Assembly (NCBI GenBank): GCA_023428805.1 | Contig: JAEYWW010000200.1 | Span: 1-5,626 of the forward strand | DNA from: Armatimonadota bacterium | Lineage (GTDB): Bacteria > Armatimonadota > Fimbriimonadia > Fimbriimonadales > Fimbriimonadaceae | Direction of reading: 5' to 3' | Length of the DNA: 5,626 nt | Shown here: one piece after another, positions 1-5,163 of the stretch | Layout of the letters: each line of letters begins with the position of its first letter | Numbering within the stretch: the first letter of the stretch is position 1 | Made by a program: the position numbers and the translations under genes | Notes under the pieces: model-generated | Told to the model about the DNA's origin: nothing | What the model saw: only the letters and a program-made list of their open reading frames with translations | The model's database searches: none

Positions 1-411
1 GCTCCGGGCTCGACTGGCGCGATCGACTTCAACTTGAGCGCGGCGGTCAAGGCGTCGCCCAGCAATATTTCATCCGGCACCAGCGCCAGCGCAGGCGACG
101 GCGGACTCGCCCATGCCATTGCCCAGCTTCGAGAATCGAAGCTGGCCGGGCTCGGCACCAAGTCCTTTGAAGGCTTCTTCCAGGACGCCATCACCGGTCT
201 CGGCGAGCAGATCAATTCTGCAAAGAACGGAGCGGAGTCCAAGCTGCTTCTCGTCCAGCAGATCGAGGAGCAGGTGCAGTCCGTGAGCGGGGTCAGCATG
301 GACGAGGAACTGACCAACATGCTTCAGCTTCAGCGGGCGTATCAGGCGGCGGCGAAGACGCTGCAGATGATCGACTCGACGACCGAACAGCTTCTGGGGC
401 TCATTCGATGA
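1..411 (+). CDS. flgK: Flagellar hook-associated protein 1 (FlgK), C-terminal part, 5' end outside window
   Basis: FlgK is the first hook-filament junction protein. It sits between the hook and FlgL outside the cell and is exported by the flagellar type III system. The reading frame is open from base 1, so this is the last 136 codons of a longer gene, and the in-frame TTG at base 34 is not its start. The final 35 or so residues carry the family's C-terminal D0 helix, with the signature DEELTNMLQLQRAYQAAAKT followed by IDSTTEQLLGLIR, matching the usual 'NL..yQ.aY.A.ak.i...d...d.Li' pattern. Before it lies an amphipathic stretch (QINSAKNGAESKLLLVQQIEEQVQ) typical of the helix that precedes D0. 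The stop TGA overlaps the flgL start as ATGA, so translation is probably coupled. Identification rests on this signature plus the flgL neighbour. Confidence 0.93.
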   Translation, partial: APGSTGAIDFNLSAAVKASPSNISSGTSASAGDGGLAHAIAQLRESKLAGLGTKSFEGFFQDAITGLGEQINSAKNGAESKLLLVQQIEEQVQSVSGVSMDEELTNMLQLQRAYQAAAKTLQMIDSTTEQLLGLIR

Positions 412-1298
412 ACAGGATCGGCTACAGCTTCCGTTTCAGCCGGGCTTCGGCGTACATGATGGACGCCCAGCTGCGTCTTTCCGACGCCCAGCAGCGCGTG
501 ACGACGGGAAAGAAATTCACCCGAGTCAGCCAAGACCCGGTCGGCGGCGGGATCGTGGTGAGCACGAACCGACTGCTGGAACGTGTCTCGCAGTTTTCGG
601 ACAACCTGAACAGCGCGAAGGCGAGCCTGAGCACTCAGGAGAACGCTCTGGGCGAGATGACATCGTTGCTCCAGCGCGCCAACACGCTTGCGATCAACGG
701 CGCGAACGACACTCTCGACCAGACTCAGCGCGACGCCATCGCCCAGGAAGTGCGAAGTGTGCGCGACTCCATCGTGAAGCTGAGCAACACGCAGGACGCG
801 CGGGAGCGATTCATTTTTGCGGGCCAGAACAACGAATCCAAACCGTATTCGGTGGACACCAGCGGAAATCTCGTGTTCGGCGGCGACGACCTCCCAATCA
901 GCGCGGAAATCCGATCCGGCGAATACCTTCGCACCAACGTTGAGGGAACGCCCGGGATGTTCCAGGGCATCTTTGACACGCTCACCTCGCTGGAGGAGAA
1001 CCTGAAGTCGGGAAGCACCCAGCTTGTGAGCGATGAGAATCTCGTTGACCTGAAAAACTCACTCGCCCACGTGAACGCGGTGCGCGGCCAGGTGGGGATC
1101 GGGTTGAAGACGGTTGACTCGGAATTGGTGATGAACATAGCACGCCAGGACGACCTCAAGAAGCAGATTTCGTCGGTCCAGGAAGTGGACATGGCGGAAG
1201 CCATCGTGGACTACCAGCTCGCGGAGAACGCCTACACGGCGGCCCTCCAGAGCGCGACCCGGGGCGCGAGCCTCAGCCTTTTGGACTTCATGCAATGA
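408..1298 (+). CDS. flgL: Flagellar hook-associated protein 3 (FlgL)
   Basis: FlgL is the second hook-filament junction protein, a flagellin homologue on which the flagellin filament is built after export. The 296-residue length is normal for the family. The N-terminal flagellin-like helical region includes the conserved stretch QQRVTTGKKFTRVSQDPVGG (about residues 28-47), the counterpart of the usual 'TGKri..psDDP'. A long helical segment follows to about residue 140 (ENALGEMTSLLQRANTLAIN). A variable, glycine-rich middle domain covers about 140-195. The C-terminal D0 helix ends in ENAYTAALQSATRGASLSLLDF, the standard FlgL/flagellin ending. The ATG at 408 overlaps the flgK stop (ATGA) and has no strong Shine-Dalgarno, which fits translational coupling. 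The gene's own stop overlaps fliW in the same way. The middle domain is fairly small, and no extra surface domain is seen. Confidence 0.95.
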   Translation: MNRIGYSFRFSRASAYMMDAQLRLSDAQQRVTTGKKFTRVSQDPVGGGIVVSTNRLLERVSQFSDNLNSAKASLSTQENALGEMTSLLQRANTLAINGANDTLDQTQRDAIAQEVRSVRDSIVKLSNTQDARERFIFAGQNNESKPYSVDTSGNLVFGGDDLPISAEIRSGEYLRTNVEGTPGMFQGIFDTLTSLEENLKSGSTQLVSDENLVDLKNSLAHVNAVRGQVGIGLKTVDSELVMNIARQDDLKKQISSVQEVDMAEAIVDYQLAENAYTAALQSATRGASLSLLDFMQ

Positions 1299-1756
1299 AG
1301 ATGACAGTGAATACAAGCCGCTTCGGCCAGATCGAATGCTCGCCCGAGGACTTGGTGTCCTTCAGCGATGGATTGATCGGCTTCGGAGGACGCCAGCGAT
1401 TCGTGATGATCGAGCACAAGCCCGGTTCACCCTTCCGCTGGATGCAGAGCGTGGACGATGGCGGGCTCGCCTTCCTGCTGGTTGATCCGGCGGAATATAA
1501 GGGCGACTATGCGCCCATGATGCCCAAACGCGCGGCTCACAACCTGAAAATGGTGGAGGACACCCCGCGTCTCGTCTATACTATCGTCACGATTCCTCAG
1601 GGGCGTCCCGAGGACATGACTTTGAATCTGGCCGCGCCGATTGTCATCAACGGCGACAATGGCGAAGCGATGCAGGTCATTCTCGAAGACGCGGAATATC
1701 CCGTCCGCTGGCGGGTATTTGCCGAAGGAACACGGCTGTCGGCGGCCGCCGCCTGA
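1295..1756 (+). CDS. fliW: Flagellar assembly factor FliW, CsrA antagonist
   Basis: FliW is a small cytoplasmic beta-barrel protein. In characterised bacteria it binds either flagellin or CsrA: when flagellin is exported, free FliW captures CsrA and lifts repression of flagellin translation. The protein has 153 residues, at the upper end of the normal length. Visible family motifs are the N-terminal TSRFGQIE, FSDGLIGF (residues 23-30, the family's 'FpxGlpGFe'), PFRWMQSVDD followed by LAFLLVDP (46-65), and LNLAAPIVIN near residue 110. The next recognisable pattern is 'QVIL.d..YpvR'. The ATG at 1295 overlaps the flgL stop. A second ATG at 1301 is possible and would remove only two residues. The last nine residues are alanine-rich and probably disordered. 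Position directly upstream of csrA supports the regulatory role. Confidence 0.95.
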   Translation: MKMTVNTSRFGQIECSPEDLVSFSDGLIGFGGRQRFVMIEHKPGSPFRWMQSVDDGGLAFLLVDPAEYKGDYAPMMPKRAAHNLKMVEDTPRLVYTIVTIPQGRPEDMTLNLAAPIVINGDNGEAMQVILEDAEYPVRWRVFAEGTRLSAAAA

Positions 1757-1787
1757 TCGAAGAGATCAGAGCAGGTCGAAATAAGCC

Positions 1788-1794
1788 AAGGAGG
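1788..1794 (+). promoter_or_regulatory. Strong Shine-Dalgarno of csrA containing a GGA triplet
   Basis: AAGGAGG lies 8 bases before the csrA ATG, at ideal spacing. It is the strongest ribosome binding site in the window, whereas flgL and fliW rely on ATGA overlaps. It holds the GGA triplet that CsrA proteins recognise in target leaders. Autoregulation of csrA by binding here is therefore conceivable, but this is inference: only one clear GGA is present in the 46-base gap and no stable hairpin presenting it was seen. Confidence 0.7.
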
Positions 1795-1802
1795 GCGAGA
1801 CT

Positions 1803-2009
1803 ATGCTGGTTCTGACCAGAAAAGTGAACCAGAGCATCATCATCGGTGAAGGAATCGAGGTGGTCGTTCTGGAAGTGCGCGGAGAGCAGGTGCGATTGGG
1901 CATCAAGGCCCCGCGTGACGTGACCGTTCATCGCAAAGAGATTTTCGAACAGATTCATACCGAGAACGTGGCGGCATCCGACGTGGACCCCACAGACCTT
2001 CCTGAGTGA
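1803..2009 (+). CDS. csrA: Carbon storage regulator CsrA, FliW-responsive type
   Basis: CsrA is a homodimeric RNA-binding protein that blocks translation by covering GGA motifs near ribosome binding sites; in flagellated bacteria with FliW its main known target is flagellin mRNA. The 68-residue protein starts [15 protein letters not shown] and contains [18 protein letters not shown]. The RNA-contacting residues Leu4, Arg6 and Arg44 align without gaps to E. coli CsrA. Asn55, reported as important for FliW antagonism in Bacillus subtilis CsrA, is present here within TEN, whereas E. coli CsrA has Lys at that position. The acidic tail of about 12 residues is variable in the family. The start is fixed by the AAGGAGG 8 bases upstream. 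The gene stands 46 bases after fliW and one base before the next gene, so it may be made at a different ratio from FliW although on the same transcript. Confidence 0.97.
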   Translation: MLVLTRKVNQSIIIGEGIEVVVLEVRGEQVRLGIKAPRDVTVHRKEIFEQIHTENVAASDVDPTDLPE

Positions 2010-2010
2010 C

Positions 2011-2484
2011 GTGGCTCAGACTCCCGATTCTCCCCGCTGGGCGGACCGCGTCAAGACGAATTGGCTCTACGCCATCCACATTCTCGGCACCCTGTTCATG
2101 ACGGCGGTTGGCGCGGGAGCCGCCTACGCTTTCGCCACCGGCAACCGCGCCCCGGTCAGCTACACCATCGCCAGTTCGGTTCCGGCCTGCGCCGCGATTC
2201 TCTTCTTCGTCATCTTCCTGATCTTTCCCGACATCTTTGATGGCGCGTCGCTTCGGATGCCGCATCCCTTCACTCTGCCGACGCTGTTCACGTTGATCGT
2301 GGTGTTGGTTCGGTCCCTGATGTACGCGAGTTCGCTGGCTGATCTGGTTCTTAAGGACGACATCCCGCGGCTTGACGTGATCTGGTCGAACCCCAAGTTT
2401 CTGCTCGCCGTCTGGGCCGCACAGGTGACGATGTTGATCTTCATCCTGATGACCCAGCGCAAGCCCCGAGGGAAGCCGGAATGA
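2011..2484 (+). CDS. Four-helix integral membrane protein of unknown function
   Basis: I do not recognise a family. The 157-residue protein has four hydrophobic segments at about residues 19-43, 51-72, 88-110 and 130-148. A short, partly charged N-terminus (SPRWADRVKTNW) precedes them and a basic C-terminus (TQRKPRGKPE) follows, suggesting both ends are cytoplasmic by the positive-inside rule. The loop between helices 2 and 3 carries a PDIFDGASLRMPHPF stretch, and the loop between helices 3 and 4 is acidic then basic (LKDDIPRLD). No catalytic motif or cysteine pair was seen. The GTG start lies one base after the csrA stop with only a weak Shine-Dalgarno, so re-initiation by ribosomes leaving csrA is likely; the next internal Met (residue 30) would cut the first helix. 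The stop overlaps ribF as ATGA. The location suggests co-expression with flagellar and flavin genes but does not give a function. Confidence 0.82.
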   Translation: MAQTPDSPRWADRVKTNWLYAIHILGTLFMTAVGAGAAYAFATGNRAPVSYTIASSVPACAAILFFVIFLIFPDIFDGASLRMPHPFTLPTLFTLIVVLVRSLMYASSLADLVLKDDIPRLDVIWSNPKFLLAVWAAQVTMLIFILMTQRKPRGKPE

Positions 2485-3389
2485 TCGTTCATCTGGGGGT
2501 TGACCTTCTGCACGCCGAATGGAGTGAGGCTTCAGTCTGCATCGGCACGTTCGACGGCGTTCACCTGGGCCACCAGGCGCTGATCCGCTCGGCGGTTGCT
2601 CTGGGATGCGAACGGGAGTGGCCTTCGGTGGTCGTCACGTTCGACCGGCACCCGGCGGCGATCCTGGCTCCCGACCGAAAGCCGCCCTGTCTGGCGAGTG
2701 TGGAGCAGAATCTGCGGGTTTTTGAGCGGCTCGGCGTTGCGGTCGCGGTGGTGCTGCCATTCGATCATGCCATGAGCCAGATGAGCGCGGATGATTTTCT
2801 GAGCTCGATTCTGCGCGGGAAGCTGCGGGCGGGTCACCTGACCGTCGGGCATGATTTTGCGATGGGGCATGGACGGGTGGGGACAACCGATTGGCTCTCG
2901 GAGCGGATTCCGACGACCGTGATCTCGCCAGTCGAAGCAGAAGGGCATCGGGTCAGCAGTTCGGAGATTCGCGCGCTGGTGGCGGCGGGAGAAGTGGATC
3001 ATGCCGCACGGTTGCTGGGGCATCCCTATGCTCTTTCAGGAGTCGTGGTCGGCGGGCGCAAACTGGGCCGAGAACTCGGCTACCCCACCCTCAATCTCGC
3101 CAGGTCTTCGGATCAAGTTCTTCCCTCAGATGGGGTCTACGCGGGCCGCAGCCACACGTCAGCGGGCGAGTTTCTGGCGGCGATCAGCGTCGGCGTCAGG
3201 CCGACGGTCGAAGAAGAAGGGCGACGGCTGGTTGAAGCCTATCTGCTCGATTACCCCGGCGCGAGTTTGTACGGACAAGCGGTGGAGCTTGAGTTCACAA
3301 GCCTCCTAAGGAGCGAGTTGAAGTTTGAGTCTCTGGAAGAACTCAAAATGCAAATCGCTCTTGATGTGGAGCGAATACGCTTACATTGA
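2481..3389 (+). CDS. ribF: Bifunctional riboflavin kinase / FAD synthetase
   Basis: RibF phosphorylates riboflavin to FMN and then adenylylates FMN to FAD in the cytoplasm. The protein has 302 residues, normal for the bifunctional form. The N-terminal nucleotidyltransferase domain (about 15-170) shows GTFDGVHLGH (22-31, the HxGH nucleotide-binding motif), TFDRHP (53-58), VGHDFAMGHGRVG (122-134) and VSSSEIR (158-164). The C-terminal riboflavin kinase domain (about 183-302) shows GGRKLGRELGYPTLNL (with the PTxN Mg/ATP motif at 202-205), LPSDGVYAG, GVRPT and VEAYLLDY, whose Glu252 matches the family's catalytic glutamate. It ends with the usual 'LR.E.KF.s.eeL..QI..D' helix. The ATG overlaps the previous stop and has GAGGGA 7 bases upstream. 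The last 30 codons use AT-richer codons (CTA, AGG, ATA, TTA) than the rest of the gene, next to the boundary of the foreign-looking cassette. Confidence 0.97.
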   Translation: MIVHLGVDLLHAEWSEASVCIGTFDGVHLGHQALIRSAVALGCEREWPSVVVTFDRHPAAILAPDRKPPCLASVEQNLRVFERLGVAVAVVLPFDHAMSQMSADDFLSSILRGKLRAGHLTVGHDFAMGHGRVGTTDWLSERIPTTVISPVEAEGHRVSSSEIRALVAAGEVDHAARLLGHPYALSGVVVGGRKLGRELGYPTLNLARSSDQVLPSDGVYAGRSHTSAGEFLAAISVGVRPTVEEEGRRLVEAYLLDYPGASLYGQAVELEFTSLLRSELKFESLEELKMQIALDVERIRLH

Positions 3390-3413
3390 CAGGAGAAACT
3401 ATTCGCCGAAGAG
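3390..3413. other. 24-base gap between convergent ribF and DUF3037 genes
   Basis: The two stop codons face each other with only 24 bases between them. No hairpin followed by a T-run is visible on either strand, so no intrinsic terminator can be called. Transcripts from the two sides may overlap or end by another mechanism. Confidence 0.6.
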
Positions 3414-4253
3414 TTACCTATGCTCGATTGTGTTCAAAATCTCTTGCTTGAGCGCCATCGCCTCATTCTCAAAGCGTACTGTTACAAATTCTGCTGATGC
3501 TTTTAGCAAATCTAATTCCTTCTTGGCCTTCTCTTTATGCGGGATGCTACTTAAATCAGCGACAAGCAACGTAAAGGATCCAAACGAGGGAGCCTTTTCG
3601 ACTTGGATGGCTTTTCCGCACACTCTCTGGAGACGATCCTGAATGGTAGATGCCTCCTCGTAGTCCAGTGCGACAGGCTCAATGACGTGAGCGGCACCAT
3701 TATGATAGACCTGCTCGCACTGAATATCAACCCCTTTCACTTTGAAGGTATACCGATCAAAAAGACTGGGGGAAAGCCCAGTGTTCTTCATAACATCCTT
3801 CCAGAGTTGCTTGTCATCTCTCCTCGCTCGTTGACTTCGCTCTGGTGCCATGCGACCGACGAATACTTCATATAGGTACGCTGCCGACGACTCAAAGTCT
3901 GAATATTGCAGCGTAGATATCGGAGAGAACCACACACTCAAGCCCCCATCGGACATCATGCTGTCCAAAATGGAGGACAAACCGAGGCTACTAATAAAGT
4001 CGTGATCCCCTCCCTCGAGGCCTTTCAGGCGAGCGTCGAGGTTCGAGGCAAGCGTGCCGATCTGGTTCAGGTGACGCCTGATGCTCGGCAAATGAATGTG
4101 ATCAAACGCATCAGTAAGCCGACCCAAATGTGACGGCACCTTAAAAAAAAGCTGAAGATGCTCGCGGCTGAAAGCGACGATCCCAATGTTGAGGCACTCT
4201 CCTGAAATCCGATCAGGAGAGAATCGAATCACTGCGTACTCAAGTGTGCTCAT
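3414..4253 (-). CDS. DUF3037 family protein, partner of HipA-like kinase
   Basis: The function is unknown. The N-terminus EYAVIRFSPDRISGECLNIG followed by IVAF (residues 5-28) matches the DUF3037 signature, in which an aromatic/arginine strand is followed by 'ge.vNiGvv'. DUF3037 continues to about residue 135, with SSAAYLYEVFVGR near 122-134. The remaining 140 or so residues (including VDIQCEQVYHNGAAHVIEP and a lysine-rich KEKAKKELDLLKASAEFVTV) form a second part that I cannot assign. A start at 4283 is possible in frame, but ATG 4253 is preferred: it overlaps the kinase stop as ATGA, is preceded by AAGAGGT 9 bases upstream, and begins right before the conserved core, giving 279 residues. Genes of this family are commonly found beside small HipA-like kinases, as here. 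Codon use and G+C are clearly lower than in ribF or the flagellar genes. A run of eight T bases lies in codons 35-38. Confidence 0.85.
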   Translation of the reverse strand: MSTLEYAVIRFSPDRISGECLNIGIVAFSREHLQLFFKVPSHLGRLTDAFDHIHLPSIRRHLNQIGTLASNLDARLKGLEGGDHDFISSLGLSSILDSMMSDGGLSVWFSPISTLQYSDFESSAAYLYEVFVGRMAPERSQRARRDDKQLWKDVMKNTGLSPSLFDRYTFKVKGVDIQCEQVYHNGAAHVIEPVALDYEEASTIQDRLQRVCGKAIQVEKAPSFGSFTLLVADLSSIPHKEKAKKELDLLKASAEFVTVRFENEAMALKQEILNTIEHR

Positions 4254-5032
4254 GCGGTCAAGACCTCTTGTATTGTGTTGCAAATTTCCTCAGAACAAGT
4301 GGCACCGTTTACTACAAACGAAATAGCAACGCCTGACTGTTCCTTCCATATATCTGGGAAGGACTCAGACAACTCTGCCCCCCATTCTGAATCAAGAGAT
4401 AGACAAATATCTACTAATTTTGCTTTGTCAATCGGTTTTTTCTTTAAAGCTGGGTACAGAACGTGTTGACGAATCAATTCCTCCAGCCCATATCGAGTAA
4501 AGCAGGATTCTTGACTCCAACCAATCAGGGGCAGAAATAATGGCGTTAGGCAGAGTTCGTAATCGTAGGGCCAAAGTCGGCCATTCAATATGCCCAAGTT
4601 CGGGTTATCATGGCGTCTATCTCCATTCTGCAAGAGGCAGTCAGTGGTTATCAGAGTCTGAGCTTCTACCAATTGAGTTACTGTGAGCCGGGTTCCTGCT
4701 TGGTAGCTGACCGATCCGCGTATATATTCTGCCCCTGAGGCGAAACAAGGCTCAATAAACTCTTTCGTTTTCTCGCTGATGACCTCGGCGGCGTCAACCC
4801 CAATTTCCACTATGAATGGCTGAGGGGAGTTCAGTCCAACTCTGCGTGCGGCGGCACCTCCAACGACCTCACAAACCAAGTGACTCGCGCCCAGTCCTAC
4901 ATCTGGACGGCAGATTTTTACCAGCAACTCTTGATTTGTAGAGTCAGACTCGCATACCAAGATCATCGATCGCGCCCTGCCTTTTGGGGCATAGCCAAAG
5001 AAATCTATTGCCTGAGCTGTTCGAACGAGCAT
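4250..5032 (-). CDS. Minimal HipA-like protein kinase (HipA_2 type)
   Basis: This 260-residue protein looks like the small HipA-related kinase family that pairs with DUF3037. HipA kinases phosphorylate serine on protein substrates such as glutamyl-tRNA synthetase; the substrate here is unknown. The N-lobe shows LLVKI with Lys39 as the likely ATP-binding lysine, Glu55 in the following helix, and GGAAARRVGLNSPQPFIVEI (58-77), typical of HipA N-lobes. The catalytic loop is LLQNGDRRHDNPN, with Asp138 as the base and Asn143 exactly five residues later, as in E. coli HipA (D309, N314). PYDYE places the metal-binding aspartate at 157. The protein lacks the N-terminal subdomain of full-length HipA (about 440 residues). 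An in-frame TAA 18 bases upstream makes ATG 5032 the first possible start; no good Shine-Dalgarno is visible. Its stop overlaps the DUF3037 start. Low G+C suggests acquisition. Confidence in the kinase fold is good; the biological role is open. Confidence 0.83.
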   Translation of the reverse strand: MLVRTAQAIDFFGYAPKGRARSMILVCESDSTNQELLVKICRPDVGLGASHLVCEVVGGAAARRVGLNSPQPFIVEIGVDAAEVISEKTKEFIEPCFASGAEYIRGSVSYQAGTRLTVTQLVEAQTLITTDCLLQNGDRRHDNPNLGILNGRLWPYDYELCLTPLFLPLIGWSQESCFTRYGLEELIRQHVLYPALKKKPIDKAKLVDICLSLDSEWGAELSESFPDIWKEQSGVAISFVVNGATCSEEICNTIQEVLTA

Positions 5033-5163
5033 TGAATTAGCTTGAAATTATTATCGGGCAACCCGGCAGAAATTCCAGTACAAGTAAGTCTGCTAGGTGA
5101 CTTGAATGTTCTGCACATCATTTGAACCACAACTCCAGCCTGAGACGTGCGTACAAAGAAGTA
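5033..5163. promoter_or_regulatory. Divergent intergenic region, presumed to hold promoters for the kinase cassette and the downstream gene
   Basis: The kinase gene leaves leftward and the membrane-anchored gene rightward, so both promoters may lie in these 131 bases. On the minus strand GATAAT at 5055-5050 resembles a -10 box 17 bases before the kinase ATG, but no convincing -35 was found at 16-18 bases. A short inverted repeat, CGGG-caa-CCCG at 5055-5065, touches that box and could be a small operator or chance. The region is 43-45% G+C, like the cassette. No promoter could be supported for the plus-strand gene. Confidence 0.35.

Noticed and set aside
34..36. TTG as a start for a small 125-residue protein at the left edge
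   Set aside because: The frame continues open to base 1 and the product ends as FlgK, so the gene begins outside the window.
725..1204. Minus-strand frame of 159 codons inside flgL
   Set aside because: Fully antisense to a clear FlgL; rich in Ser/Arg/Trp as expected from a reverse reading of a high-G+C gene.
3303..3313. CTCC-TAA-GGAG inverted repeat near the ribF end as a terminator
   Set aside because: Stem of only four bases, inside the coding sequence 75 bases before the stop, with no T-run after it.
3325..4133. Plus-strand open frames of 75-105 codons across the cassette
   Set aside because: They lie antisense to the DUF3037 gene, have no recognisable motifs or good ribosome binding sites, and the minus-strand frame shows a family signature.
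3390..5163. Direct repeats or attachment sites bordering the cassette
   Set aside because: Reading both borders by eye gave only short, mismatched similarities (for example GAGTTGAAG against GACTTGAAT), not above chance.
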